Below are positions 9,610 through 19,049 of a stretch of DNA of 44,097 nucleotides, one piece after another. Position 1 is the stretch's first letter. Every line of letters begins with the position of its first letter. The position numbers were made by a program, and so were the translations under genes. The notes below the pieces were generated by a model. That model did no database searches. It was not told the DNA's origin and worked only from the letters and a program-made list of their open reading frames with translations. Source of the DNA: Bacteroidaceae bacterium (GTDB lineage: Bacteria > Bacteroidota > Bacteroidia > Bacteroidales > Bacteroidaceae); contig CAAGNV010000091.1 in the NCBI GenBank assembly GCA_900771425.1, positions 1-44,097 of the forward strand, read 5' to 3'.

Positions 9610-9755
9610 TTTTGGTAAGTGAAAAAATGCTTGTTTTTTTGTAACCGAATGCAAAGTCACAACGCCTATTGATAATAACAAAATTCGGGGTGCAATACTT
9701 ATCAACAACCCATCAGCAAAACGGTGCAGAAACGGTAAAATAAAGTGTAAATACA

Positions 9756-9787
9756 TTTGGTCATGTCAAAAATTTTTCGTAACTTTG
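9756..9787 (+). promoter_or_regulatory. Orphan consensus promoter
   Basis: TTTG (9756-9759), 20 nt, TAACTTTG (9780-9787): one of the best promoter matches in the window. It has no convincing gene downstream. The open frames that follow (for example from ATG 9804) run through tandem repeats. A non-coding RNA is possible. Confidence 0.6.
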
Positions 9788-9828
9788 TAAGTAGAAAAGG
9801 GAGATGGAAGAAGGGGCGAATCCCGCCC

Positions 9829-9916
9829 GAACCAGTGGGTTTTCACGTCCGAACCAGTGGGTTTCCGACACCGAAGCAGTGGGTTTCCGACACCGAAGCA
9901 GTGCACCTTCGAGGTC
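9829..9916 (+). repeat. 22-nt tandem repeat, four units
   Basis: Units at 9829-9850, 9851-9872, 9873-9894 and 9895-9916. The core reads GAASCAGTGGGTTTCCGACA; the first and last copies are degenerate. No spacers, so not CRISPR. It begins about 40 nt after the orphan -7 element. Confidence 0.8.
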
Positions 9917-10124
9917 GAAAATCCATACGTTCCGAACAGGGCTTCTACACACGTTCCGCCCCCGGCTTACGCTTCGCTCCAGATGCCAAACAAATGGTTC
10001 AATTAGTCCATTGGCCACATTACTCCCAAAAGCCCCATTACTCCTACAAAAGCCCATACTCCCAAAAAATTTCCATGGCTAACGGCATCTACCAAAGTAT
10101 TCTGGTAATCCCCCCAGCAGACAG

Positions 10125-10155
10125 AAAAAGCCTGCACCAACATTGTGATACAGGC
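10125..10155 (-). terminator. Terminator of the xylan operon
   Basis: On the minus strand GCCTG..CAC pairs with GTG.CAGGC (10155-10130, one 3-nt bulge), followed by five T (10129-10125). It lies 33 bp beyond the last gene of the operon. Confidence 0.65.
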
Positions 10156-10187
10156 CGAAATCTATGGTTGTAGATTGTCTTGCGTCG

Positions 10188-11135
10188 TTATTTCTTCAGA
10201 CGGACGTCGTTGAGGAAGTCAACCATCTTCTTGAGGTTGTCGTCGCCATACATGTAGAAGCCGTGACCGCCACCTGGAACGATGGTAACTGATGACTTGA
10301 CACCGACCTTTGTGAGTTCGTCGTAGAGTTCCTGACCTTGGCAGCATGGTACTACGTTGTCATCGGTTCCGTGGAAGATGATTGTAGGTGGGTCGTTCTT
10401 GTCGATGTATGTGATGGCACTGATTGACTTGAAGTTGTCGGCATACTGGTCTTCGTAGTCGTGACCGACGAGTGCTTCCTCTGGTGTACCACCCCACTTG
10501 CGTGGTTCGTCGCAGTTCATCTTGAACATATCGATAGGTCCTGACCAGTCGCAGCAAGCATTGACGGCACTGCTCTCTTTCAGATAGTTGCCTACCTTAC
10601 CTTCGAGATCGACTTCGAGGTTACCGACCTTTACAGGGCTCTTCACGTTGCCTGACGTAGCAGTGAGTGTAGAGAGGTGACCGCCTGACGAGAAGCCTGA
10701 AGTTGCGATGAAGCTGGTGTCGAACTTGTACTTGTCGGCATTGCCACGGATGAATCGGATGACGGCCTTGATGTCATTAATCTGTGCCGGGAACTTGGCG
10801 TCACTGCTTGAACGGTGGTTAGGGCAAACTACTGCGTAACCTGCCTTGAGGAGCGCGTTGACGATGGTACCGAGGTCGGCCATGCCCTTTGAACTGTTGC
10901 TGAACCATGCGCTGCCGTAGATATGCACTACAACAGGGAATTTCTTGGCATCGGTCTTTGGGAGATAGATGTCGAGGTTGTGATAAGCCTGGTCGTCGCC
11001 TGCATAGTTGACGTCGATGAATTTCTCAGAGCATTCGAGTTCGACCTGTGGCATCTGGAAACCGCCAAAGCCAAACTGTGCTGATGCAGTCATTCCGCTA
11101 AGAAGGAACAGTGCTGCAAGGATAGTTTTTTTCAT
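10188..11135 (-). CDS. Secreted alpha/beta-hydrolase esterase (BD-FAE/acetyl esterase-like)
   Basis: 315 residues with a signal peptide (MKKTILAALFLLSGMTASAQ). Esterase/lipase fold: oxyanion segment HIYGSAWF in place of the usual HGGAW, nucleophile Ser149 in GFSSGGH, Asp258 in HGTDDNVV and His291 in GGGHGFYM. It resembles bifunctional feruloyl/acetyl-xylan esterases, which deacylate xylan side groups in the periplasm; the exact acyl group cannot be read. It is the last gene of a four-gene minus-strand operon (GH43-CBM6, GH31, CE1-like, this gene; gaps 27, 35 and 76 bp) and is followed by an intrinsic terminator, so a role in xylan debranching is well supported by context. Confidence 0.85.
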   Translation of the reverse strand: MKKTILAALFLLSGMTASAQFGFGGFQMPQVELECSEKFIDVNYAGDDQAYHNLDIYLPKTDAKKFPVVVHIYGSAWFSNSSKGMADLGTIVNALLKAGYAVVCPNHRSSSDAKFPAQINDIKAVIRFIRGNADKYKFDTSFIATSGFSSGGHLSTLTATSGNVKSPVKVGNLEVDLEGKVGNYLKESSAVNACCDWSGPIDMFKMNCDEPRKWGGTPEEALVGHDYEDQYADNFKSISAITYIDKNDPPTIIFHGTDDNVVPCCQGQELYDELTKVGVKSSVTIVPGGGHGFYMYGDDNLKKMVDFLNDVRLKK

Positions 11136-11211
11136 AATTGTAATTGGTGTTAATTGTAAAAGTTAAATACTGTATTTGATTATTGGATTCATATTTATAT
11201 GAATGGTTTAA

Positions 11212-13227
11212 TCAGCGTTGAATGTACTTCTTGCCATGCTTGATGACGACACCCTTGTAGTTGCTATCGACTGGATAGCCTTTGAGGTCGTAAGCCTGGC
11301 TCTTGACAGTCTGCTTGCCGAATACCGACTTGATGTCTGTGGCAAGATAAGCCTCGAACTTATCGATAAAGCCTTGCAGGGCTTTGATAGCCGCATTGAT
11401 GCGGTCCACCTTTTTGAGGTTGCGTTCTGGCAGGTTATACAGACTGTTGGCGTATGCCTTGACGAGCGTGTTGTAGGAGTGATGAGCACTTACGACTTCG
11501 TTATCGGCATACTGCTCGATATACGCTGCAACCTTGTCGAGAACGGCAAAATAGGTGTCGAGCAAGTCCTTGCGTTCCTGAAGCGGAACAACGATGTCCT
11601 TGAGTTCCTGAGTTGCCGCCTTCCATTCAGTTGGCGAAGTGGATTTGAAATCGGTGTATCGGTCGATTGCCGCCTTCACCGGTTCACGCAGCGATTCGGT
11701 CGTTGTATAGCGTTCGGTCGATGTCTCGTCGTAGAGTTGCTGGGCAGCAGCAAGTGCATCGAGCATACCTTGCTTTATCTTGCGCACTGAAGCAGTACCC
11801 GTCTCGGTGTCATTAGGGTCGGTATAACCGTAAGTGAAGTGCAGAGTCATGATTGACAACGTGATGCCTCGGGTGTCAGCCATGCCACTGACGTTAAGCG
11901 TACGTCGGCCGTCGTTTACCACCGCTGTGTCGGGCAATGACATCGTAACGGTTTTATTGAAGCCTATCTCAGCGACCTTCAGTTGTACCAATCCGTCGGA
12001 CAGACGGATGCTTCCCTTAATCTTATCGCAGTTGACGGGATAGTTGAACGTGAGCAGAAACGTGCGGTTGGCTTCAGATGTCAAGTCGAACGAGTCGTCT
12101 TCCGGGTTGATCTCGACGAGTGCCAGCGGTTCGGCATCGGCAATGGTGATGGAGCGTGACAGTTCGCGGGTCTTGTCGTCGTTGTCGGTGATGACGGCCT
12201 TGATGGTGTGATTGCCCTTCGCCGGACGAGTCCACGTGTATGTAAGCGAATATTTTCCGTCGGCAGAGGCTTCGGCAAAGGTCTGTCTTGCCTTCACTCC
12301 TCCGTCGAGATAAAGCACGATGCTCTTGACAAAACCGTCCTTGTCGGCTGCCTCGATCACCACGTCGAATGTATCGACACGAGTATATTCAGCATCGGCC
12401 TTCGGCGAAACTATGGTGCCTGACGGTATGTTTGGGTCGAGTGAGAATCGCTTGCAGAAGTTCCATATCTCAGTCTTGTTACCGTCCATCGGCCAGTGAC
12501 CGCCATTGTTGAAGAGGAAGAGTTCGACCTCGCTTCCGTTTGTTCCCCCACTCCATACCTCCTTGTCGCCGTCGTACCATGCACCGTTGTAAGTGCGGTA
12601 ACCGGCTGTCTTCTTGTATGAAGTAGTCTTATCGACATCCTTGAAGTGCATGACATAACTACGCACGTCGTACTGGTTGAGCGGGAACACATCGTCGCCG
12701 TATGCATGACACTGGATGAGGTTGACCGGCTTCTTGCAGTTGTTCCAAGGCTGTTCGCTGAACTGGATGCCACTGGTCGGAGCAAAGGCAGCAATCTTGT
12801 CGAGCATTGTCGGCATACAGTGGTAGATGAGCATTGAACCCATGGAGAATCCTGACCAATAGACGCGGTTGGTATCAATGCCGTAACGGCTCTGCATATC
12901 GTCGATAATCTTCAATATGAAGTTCTTGTCGTTGTCTCCTCCAACGTCCCACGTGCTACCGTTACTGCGTGGATAAACCACGACGAACTTCTCAGCATCG
13001 ATGAGTTCGTACATCTTGTCGCTGCCAAACTGATACTCAGGGTCTTGGTTCATGCCGTGGGTGGTAATCATGAGCGGCACTCCGTCGGGCAGCACGTCAG
13101 GTGTGAATACCACCATGTTGCGCGACTGCCCATTGACGAGGATGTCAAGACTTTGCTTCTTGTATGCATGTGTGTTAAGGCACACGACCAAAGCCAATAG
13201 GCTAAGGATAAGTCGGAATTGTTTCAT
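11212..13227 (-). CDS. CE1/PHB-depolymerase-like esterase with Ig-like and helical C-terminal domains
   Basis: 671 residues. The signal peptide ends near AYKKQS. The catalytic domain (about 25-255) is of the PHB-depolymerase/LpqC type often carrying feruloyl esterase activity: MITTHGMNQD, Ser128 in SGFSMGS, acidic HAYGDDV and His244 in NNGGHWPM. An Ig-like domain (about 270-370, IVSPKADAEYTRVDTF) and a second beta region (about 375-470) follow, then a helical FIVAR-like segment (about 480-640). The tail (AYDLKGYPVDSNYKGVVIKH) resembles the YDLQGR...KGVYIVNGKK tail of other secreted proteins here. ATG 13227 is used; two codons upstream there is only TTG. Likely substrate: feruloylated arabinoxylan. 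Confidence 0.82.
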   Translation of the reverse strand: MKQFRLILSLLALVVCLNTHAYKKQSLDILVNGQSRNMVVFTPDVLPDGVPLMITTHGMNQDPEYQFGSDKMYELIDAEKFVVVYPRSNGSTWDVGGDNDKNFILKIIDDMQSRYGIDTNRVYWSGFSMGSMLIYHCMPTMLDKIAAFAPTSGIQFSEQPWNNCKKPVNLIQCHAYGDDVFPLNQYDVRSYVMHFKDVDKTTSYKKTAGYRTYNGAWYDGDKEVWSGGTNGSEVELFLFNNGGHWPMDGNKTEIWNFCKRFSLDPNIPSGTIVSPKADAEYTRVDTFDVVIEAADKDGFVKSIVLYLDGGVKARQTFAEASADGKYSLTYTWTRPAKGNHTIKAVITDNDDKTRELSRSITIADAEPLALVEINPEDDSFDLTSEANRTFLLTFNYPVNCDKIKGSIRLSDGLVQLKVAEIGFNKTVTMSLPDTAVVNDGRRTLNVSGMADTRGITLSIMTLHFTYGYTDPNDTETGTASVRKIKQGMLDALAAAQQLYDETSTERYTTTESLREPVKAAIDRYTDFKSTSPTEWKAATQELKDIVVPLQERKDLLDTYFAVLDKVAAYIEQYADNEVVSAHHSYNTLVKAYANSLYNLPERNLKKVDRINAAIKALQGFIDKFEAYLATDIKSVFGKQTVKSQAYDLKGYPVDSNYKGVVIKHGKKYIQR

Positions 13228-13262
13228 TGTCAAGTAAGTTTTGATTGGTGTCTATTTTTGCG

Positions 13263-15440
13263 TTATCCCCTGAGTCGGAGAGGGAACTCATCACGTTCGC
13301 TCTGACGGACGAAGAACGGAATGTGATCCATCGTGAGTGTCACGGTGACGGTCTGACCGCCATCATATCGCTTGCCTGTATAGAAGTCGTACCAGCCACC
13401 TTCTGACTTTGGCAGATAGACTTCCATTGTCTGTGCCTCACTCATCGGCTTGATGACCGGACAAATGAGAAGCGACGGTCCGAACATGTATTCGTTGTCC
13501 TGCTTGAGAGCCTCTGGATCGTCGGCAAAGTCGAACACGAGCGGACGCATCATAGTGTAGCCTTCGGTCGATACACGGCGGGCAATCTTCTTGATGTAAG
13601 GCATCATCTGATAGCGCAGACGTATGGCATCGGCAAAGAGTTCTTCTGTCTCCTTGCTGTAACGCCAAGGCTCGGTATTTGACTGATAACCATGTACTCG
13701 CATCAAAGGAAGGAATACGCTTGTCTGAATCCAGCGAATCATACATTCCTGATATGCTGCATCGGTATATTGGTTGCCTGGACGGAAGAAACCACCTGCA
13801 TCGTAAGTCCACCAAGGCAGACCGGTAGATACAAGTCCAAGTCCTGCTACAATCTGACGGTGAAGTGTTTCCCAGTCGTTGCCCACATCACCCGACCAAA
13901 CGGCAACACCAAACTTCTGTATGCCCTGTGATGCACTGCGTGTGAGGATGAACGGATTGTCCTGAATGCCGCGTGACAGATTGTATTCCTTGAGCGACTT
14001 ATAGACGTTCTCGTTGACTTTGTATGCAAACATGTTACGGACAACATCGCCCGAGAGTGTACCGTTGTTGACCATACGGCCTTTGAGGTCATCGTTCTCA
14101 GGTTCAGTAGCATCCTGCCACCAACCATCGATACCAAGAGTGGCGAGGCGTTCACGCTGTGCCTTGCAATAGGCATCGGCAGCCTCCTGATTGAATACGT
14201 CGATCCAGTCGGTATTCTTTATATAATAACCCTTTTGTGTAAATTCCTTACCGAGTTCGGAGTTGACATCGACCTTTGCCCAGACAGAAAGCATGAAGCG
14301 TACACCCATCTCGTGGAGTTCGTCAATCATCTTTTTAGGGTCAGGATAGTGGTCTTCGTCGAAGCGCATGGCATTCCAACCGTACTTGCCCCAGTACTGC
14401 CAGTCCTGAACAATCATGCTGATAGGAATGTTGCGGCGCTTGAACTCGCGTACGGTTTCGAGAATCTCGTCCTGTGAATGGAAACGCTCACGGCAGTGGA
14501 TGTAGCCGAGTGCCCACTCTGGAAGCAGAGGCACTTCACCAGTCTGGTGGCGATACTCTGCTATGACTTCGTCGGCAGAACCAACGAAAACGGTGAAATC
14601 GACATCACCGAGTGGTGAGCGGAAGGTTGTGGTGTTGTCGGACAGACGCCAGTAGATAGATGGTTTGTCACCACGCACACCACGTACCTCGATGCTGTGT
14701 GAGCCTGCCTTCAGGCTGACTTTCTGTGCTACCGTAGGTGGAAGCCATGTGTTGTTGATATCGACAACTGGTTTGCCGTCGATTGCAAGATAATGCTTGC
14801 GCGCCATACTCTGACCTACATCGAGCAGGAGTGCATAGTCGCCGTCCTGTGCTATGTTGATGGTACCGACGAACGACTGATACATACGACGCTCCTGACG
14901 ATTGCCGGTAGTACTGGTCACATTGACCACCTCACCCTTCTGGTCGTCGCCCTTGTCTTCCTTCAATACGATGACGTTGTCGGCAGGGTTGAAGTCAGTC
15001 ATGCCGGTATTGTTCCACAACAGTCCGTAGCCCTTGTTTGAGAGTATGAACGGAATGGAAATCTGAGTGTTGACCTGGGTCAGACGACGTGTAAGTCCAC
15101 GTACATTGAGGTTGCCGTCCTGGAACTGTCCTGTGCCGTAGAGGTATTCATCGGCAGGTGAAAGCAATGTGAGCGACTTGCCGCGTGATGATGCCTGTGG
15201 CACGCCCTTGGTCTGCATCACTACCTTGCCTTTCTTGTTCTTTACGGTAATCTGACCATTCTTGGCGTTGTATTCTACTTGCATCTTTGAGGTCTTCCAC
15301 TTTGTAGGCTGACCTGCAGGTGGCTTACCATCGTACTTTACGTTAACGGCAGATTCTGACAACACCTTGATTGTCGGAGCCTGTGCGTATATTGTTGCTG
15401 CGGTGAAGCAGCAGAGGAGAAAAGCTGTTAATCTTTTCAT
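13263..15440 (-). CDS. GH31 glycoside hydrolase with PA14 insert (alpha-xylosidase-like)
   Basis: 725 residues, signal peptide MKRLTAFLLCCFTAATIYAQ. N-terminal beta-sandwich, PA14-like insert (about 185-275, YALLLDVGQSMARKHYLAID), then the GH31 barrel. The nucleophile is Asp443 in GWWQDATEPE and the acid/base Asp518 in WSGDVGNDWE; FLPLMRVHGY and the beta-sandwich tail follow. PA14 in this place is known from GH31 alpha-xylosidases, so release of alpha-xylose is the first guess; alpha-glucosidase remains possible. It is the second gene of the operon, 27 bp after GH43-CBM6. An alpha-xylosidase would point to xyloglucan, whereas its neighbours point to arabinoxylan, so the true substrate is open. 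Confidence 0.9.
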   Translation of the reverse strand: MKRLTAFLLCCFTAATIYAQAPTIKVLSESAVNVKYDGKPPAGQPTKWKTSKMQVEYNAKNGQITVKNKKGKVVMQTKGVPQASSRGKSLTLLSPADEYLYGTGQFQDGNLNVRGLTRRLTQVNTQISIPFILSNKGYGLLWNNTGMTDFNPADNVIVLKEDKGDDQKGEVVNVTSTTGNRQERRMYQSFVGTINIAQDGDYALLLDVGQSMARKHYLAIDGKPVVDINNTWLPPTVAQKVSLKAGSHSIEVRGVRGDKPSIYWRLSDNTTTFRSPLGDVDFTVFVGSADEVIAEYRHQTGEVPLLPEWALGYIHCRERFHSQDEILETVREFKRRNIPISMIVQDWQYWGKYGWNAMRFDEDHYPDPKKMIDELHEMGVRFMLSVWAKVDVNSELGKEFTQKGYYIKNTDWIDVFNQEAADAYCKAQRERLATLGIDGWWQDATEPENDDLKGRMVNNGTLSGDVVRNMFAYKVNENVYKSLKEYNLSRGIQDNPFILTRSASQGIQKFGVAVWSGDVGNDWETLHRQIVAGLGLVSTGLPWWTYDAGGFFRPGNQYTDAAYQECMIRWIQTSVFLPLMRVHGYQSNTEPWRYSKETEELFADAIRLRYQMMPYIKKIARRVSTEGYTMMRPLVFDFADDPEALKQDNEYMFGPSLLICPVIKPMSEAQTMEVYLPKSEGGWYDFYTGKRYDGGQTVTVTLTMDHIPFFVRQSERDEFPLRLRG

Positions 15441-15467
15441 ATAGTTAGTGTATTTGAATATCGTGTA

Positions 15468-16802
15468 TTACTTAAAATACCAATAGTCGAAGTTGAAGAG
15501 GTCCTTCTCGGCATCGTTCTCGCCGTCGAAGCAGAAGTAAAGGTCGTGAACGCCACTGACCTTGCTGACCTTTGCCTTGAGCAGTTTATAGATGTCCTTG
15601 CCTCCGGTTGGCTTAATCTTCAGTTCTGCAATCTCAGGACCATTCTTTGAGTCGATGCGTACCTCGATTTTGCACTCCTTGGTCGAAGCGACAGATGCGA
15701 AGAATTTCTTTGCGCCCTTGCCGAAGTCAACTCCCTTGACGAGCAGTGTCTCATCGTCGTCGATATTTGTAACGAAGACACCTGGCTTAGCACCTTGTGC
15801 CAACTTAGGATTGATGCCTGTCTTGAGTCCGTAGCCCCATGCCATGGTCTCAGCCTCGACACGCTGGAATGGATTGAGCCATTGAAGTTGCTTGTTCTTG
15901 TTATCCTTGAAGTAAGGCACTTCGCGGATGGTTCCGTCAGCATTGTAGAACATCTCGGCGTATGACACGCTGCGACGCTCGTGGTGCTGTTTGGTTTCGA
16001 TGCGAAGAAGGTCGTAGTTAAGTCCGAATACGAAACTATGTCCCTTGTAGTCAATGATTCCAGGGTGGTTGCCTCGGGTACGAGGGGTGTGATTCATGAT
16101 ATGTCCCTTGTACTCCCACGGACCTTCAGGATTGTTACTCATAGCGTAGCCGATGCCTTCAGGACAACAAGTTGAAGCGAACGCCAGATAGTAGTGACCG
16201 CCACGCTTGTAGAACCAAGGTCCTTCCTGATAATCCTCGATTTTAGGGTGAGTGACGATAGGACCGCTGGTGCTGATCATGTCCTCGTTGAGTTTGATAT
16301 GATAGAGAGTAGGATTGCCCCAGTACATGTAAGCCTGACCGTCGTCGTCGATCCATACCGTAGGGTCTATGTCGTTCCAGTGCTCTTTCTGCCAAACCAA
16401 TGCCTTGCCGATTGGGTCCTTGAATGGTCCGTAAGGAGTGTCGCTGACGAGCACGCCGATGCCGTTGCCATGGATTGGACAATACATGTAGTACTTGCCG
16501 TTGCGGTAGATGACTTGCTCAGCCCATGCGCCGTTGGTCTTGTCAATCCACTTGAAGTCTTTCAGCGAAGCCACTGCACCATGGTCAGTCCAGTTGACCA
16601 TGTCGGTCGAAGAATAGCAGAGCCAGTCGAGCATCTTGAATCCGTCGGCATCGTCCTCGTCGTGTGTCGTATAGAGGAAGACGGTGTCGTTGTGTACCAT
16701 TGGTGCCGGGTCGGCCGTGTACTTCGTCTGGATAATAGGATCCTGGGCAAGACAGAGGGCACTGCTTGCCATGCATAGTGACGCAATAATAATTCGTTTC
16801 AT
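15468..16802 (-). CDS. GH43 glycosidase with C-terminal CBM6
   Basis: 444 residues with a signal peptide (MKRIIIASLCMASSALCLAQ). Five-bladed propeller residues are readable: base Asp31 in YTADPAPMV, pKa-setting Asp146 in NDIDPTVWID and acid Glu193 in YQEGPWFYK. From about 312 a CBM6-type sandwich begins (RVEAETMAWGYG) and runs to the end. This layout matches arabinoxylan arabinofuranohydrolases and beta-xylosidases. It is the first gene of the four-gene operon; its -7 element is at 16905-16912, giving a leader of about 100 nt. Location is probably periplasmic, as only a type I signal is seen. Confidence 0.92.
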   Translation of the reverse strand: MKRIIIASLCMASSALCLAQDPIIQTKYTADPAPMVHNDTVFLYTTHDEDDADGFKMLDWLCYSSTDMVNWTDHGAVASLKDFKWIDKTNGAWAEQVIYRNGKYYMYCPIHGNGIGVLVSDTPYGPFKDPIGKALVWQKEHWNDIDPTVWIDDDGQAYMYWGNPTLYHIKLNEDMISTSGPIVTHPKIEDYQEGPWFYKRGGHYYLAFASTCCPEGIGYAMSNNPEGPWEYKGHIMNHTPRTRGNHPGIIDYKGHSFVFGLNYDLLRIETKQHHERRSVSYAEMFYNADGTIREVPYFKDNKNKQLQWLNPFQRVEAETMAWGYGLKTGINPKLAQGAKPGVFVTNIDDDETLLVKGVDFGKGAKKFFASVASTKECKIEVRIDSKNGPEIAELKIKPTGGKDIYKLLKAKVSKVSGVHDLYFCFDGENDAEKDLFNFDYWYFK

Positions 16803-16904
16803 AGTTGTTTGTTTTGTTAAAAATTGATTATTTTGATTGATTTGATTCAGCGTTTACGGCACGTTGTCTATGCCTGAGTTTTAATTTATAAATTAAACCG
16901 CTTG

Positions 16905-16912
16905 CAAAGTTA
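16905..16912 (-). promoter_or_regulatory. -7 element for the GH43-GH31-CE operon
   Basis: Minus-strand TAACTTTG, 102 bp before ATG 16802. No clear -33 partner. Confidence 0.5.
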
Positions 16913-17080
16913 CGATTTTGTGTCAATAGGTCATAGGATTATTGTAACATTTTATTGCACCAGAGAAACATTGTGCATAATAAGTGGAAAGTGAGCACGA
17001 AAAAGGGATAAGGTACAGGCAAAAATCGAAAAATACTGTAGCATCTGCACGAATCCTTCTTTCACCCATTATTCATCTTA

Positions 17081-17118
17081 CTACACCGACGGTGCAGTAA
17101 TAAACTGCGTCGTGGTAG
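17081..17118. repeat. Long imperfect hairpin with repeated CTACACCG units
   Basis: CTAC..CGACG..GCAGT pairs with ACTGC..CGTCG..GTAG across a 5-nt loop. A related sequence beginning CTACACCGTCGCAGTAGTAA follows at 17123 and breaks off near 17165. The 16803-17629 gap contains this and the structured pair at 17273-17539, but no gene. Confidence 0.5.
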
Positions 17119-17272
17119 TGTACTACACCGTCGCAGTAGTAAACCGTCACGACGATGCAGTAATTATGCATAGGGCAGCTGAACAGAATATCAGTGACAG
17201 GGTGGCAAAAGACAAGTAACTTTACAATGTTGTCTGGTATAAGTCGGATTTATGTTCTTCTGGCTCACTGAC

Positions 17273-17539
17273 AGCGTCTGGAGGACGCTACAACGATCAA
17301 AGCGAGTGGTTAATAACCGGGTATACCGAAACGCAGTGGAGGTGTGCTCGGGCAATGAGACCATGCTCTCTTATACATCCGTCTGGAAGACGGTACAACA
17401 CATGACAGGGCAAGGTAGCGTCCTCCAGACGCTTGACTTATGCTGGTGTTATCACCCTGCCCCGCACATCCTCCGCTATCGCTCCGTATGTACAGGGTTA
17501 TTGACCGCCTCTACGAGGCTGTAGCGTCCTCCAGACGCA
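17273..17539. repeat. Two diverged copies of a structured repeat in inverted orientation
   Basis: Copy 1 (plus, 17273-17393) and copy 2 (minus, 17539-17417) each begin and end with a 15-17-nt palindrome of the form GCGTCTGGAGGACGC or CCGTCTGGAAGACGG, the two palindromes 106 nt apart in both copies. Between them lie GGTTAATAACC / GGTCAATAACC and a 10-bp hairpin. The 23-nt centre is 17394-17416. Conserved folding with changed sequence suggests a mobile REP/MITE-like element or an RNA structure. Confidence 0.75.
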
Positions 17540-17629
17540 TTAGGACAAGCCGCTTCCTGGTATAATGGATATAACACGTCGCATTCTAAAGCGTTGTAAG
17601 CGATATTGTTGCTTTTACCTCGCACCAAT

Positions 17630-17691
17630 AATACATACAAATAAAGTGTGGCTGCACATTTGCGTACAGCCACACTTCATTTGTATGTATT
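17630..17691. terminator. Strong bidirectional hairpin after GH8
   Basis: Two 25-nt arms (17630-17654 and 17667-17691) pair with a single mismatch around a 12-nt loop. The inner stem is AAGTGTGGCTG/CAGCCACACTT and the outer part is AT-rich, so T-rich sequence follows on either strand. It lies 14 bp beyond the GH8 stop. Confidence 0.8.
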
Positions 17692-17705
17692 CAACGTTTA
17701 GTTGC

Positions 17706-18932
17706 TTACCAGTTAGAGCGATATTCGCCACTGAGGTGGAGAAGTGCGAAGAGGTAAACAAGTCCGTCGTAATATACATCGTAGTAACCGTCCTCGTATG
17801 GTTCGAGTTTCATCTCCCAGAGGTGACGAACGATGTCCTTACTGTACTGGTTGTCAGTCATCAGACTTGCAGCAGCGGTAGTTGCGACGATACCGATGGA
17901 GTGACGGAGTTTCTGGAAGCCGCCTGCGCCCATGATAGCGTTTGGTGCCTTGCCGTCGAGTCCGAACTGGTCAGGGAATTCCTTGATACCGTAACTTGCC
18001 ATAGTAGCCTGGAACTTGTCGGCATATTGCTTCTGCCATTCCTTGTCCTTGCCGTACCATGTGAAGTCCATAGCAATGTTCATAGGCACACGCCATGAGT
18101 CATAGTGGAACTCAGCACTCATGTTATAGCCAAAGAAACCACGGGTCGATGTCACCTTGCCGTCGTAGCCGCACTGGTCAGGGTTGATACCCGACTTCTC
18201 GTCACAGCAAGTGTGGAGGAACTTGCGTGCGTTGTCAGCGAGTTCGCGGTAGAGGTCTTCACGTCCGTCCTGTGCTGTCTCAGCCCATATCTCGTAGAAT
18301 GCAGGGAGGTGATATGAAGGGTCGGTCCATTCGTTTGAACGTGTGTCAGGGCAGAAGTTGATGAGCTTGTGCTCCATGTTGATGATATTTGTCACACCGT
18401 TTGAACCATCCTTCGAGAAGAGGTCGTTGAGCAGAGTCTGTGCCTCTTTCAGGTAGTTGATTTCACCGTCGTTGCCCCATCGGCGTGATGCGAGGAGCAG
18501 GTCTGTGACGAAATAGAGTTCGCCGTCGCTGGCAGAACCGCGTGCACGGCGTGACACTCCGTCGGGAGCGACAGACCAGTCGAAGAGTCCCTTGCGTGGA
18601 CCTTCCTTAACCTGCATGTAGAGTTTTGACCAACGCCAGATGCGGTTGAAGATGTCTTGCTTATCCATCTGGACTGCTACCATCATACCGTAAGACTGGC
18701 CTTCGGTACGCACGTCGTGGTTCTTGACGTCGGACACGTATCCGAGTGTGTCGCCTACGTTCTTGTATGCACTGCGTTCGCTCTCGAACACTTCGTGGAA
18801 GGCAGCGTTGATCTTTGCCTTGATTTCTTTCTTAGAGTAACCTAACTCCTTGAAGTAGTTGCGTGGCTTGGCACTGAGGGTAGCCGTAGATACCCCCAGT
18901 GCTATAATTGCCAAAATAACGGATTTCTTCAT
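17706..18932 (-). CDS. GH8 xylanase / reducing-end exo-oligoxylanase
   Basis: 408 residues from ATG 18932, which gives the signal peptide MKKSVILAIIALGVSTATLS; the open frame continues upstream without similarity. Inverting (alpha/alpha)6 barrel. The general acid is Glu77 in RTEGQSYGMM; Asp136 lies in GSASDGELYF and the likely base is Asp278 in FHYDSWRVPMN. It resembles the xylan-active GH8 branch (Rex, releasing xylose from the reducing end of xylo-oligosaccharides) rather than cellulases, judged from the residues and the xylan context. It lies 117 bp after the CE1 gene with no promoter visible between, only a 16-bp tandem repeat, so co-transcription with CE1 is likely. A strong terminator follows. 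Confidence 0.9.
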   Translation of the reverse strand: MKKSVILAIIALGVSTATLSAKPRNYFKELGYSKKEIKAKINAAFHEVFESERSAYKNVGDTLGYVSDVKNHDVRTEGQSYGMMVAVQMDKQDIFNRIWRWSKLYMQVKEGPRKGLFDWSVAPDGVSRRARGSASDGELYFVTDLLLASRRWGNDGEINYLKEAQTLLNDLFSKDGSNGVTNIINMEHKLINFCPDTRSNEWTDPSYHLPAFYEIWAETAQDGREDLYRELADNARKFLHTCCDEKSGINPDQCGYDGKVTSTRGFFGYNMSAEFHYDSWRVPMNIAMDFTWYGKDKEWQKQYADKFQATMASYGIKEFPDQFGLDGKAPNAIMGAGGFQKLRHSIGIVATTAAASLMTDNQYSKDIVRHLWEMKLEPYEDGYYDVYYDGLVYLFALLHLSGEYRSNW

Positions 18933-18980
18933 ATGTTGTATGTTGGTGGTTGGGATAGTTGTAGTAACAATTGGCATGCC

Positions 18981-19044
18981 AAACAACTAATCTCCTAAAC
19001 AACTATTTTACTAAACAACTATTTTACTAAACAACTAATCTACT
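18981..19044. repeat. 16-bp tandem repeat, four units
   Basis: Four head-to-tail units of AAACAACTAWTYTMCT (18981, 18997, 19013, 19029) between the CE1 stop (19050) and the GH8 start. Confidence 0.85.
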
Positions 19045-19049
19045 AATAA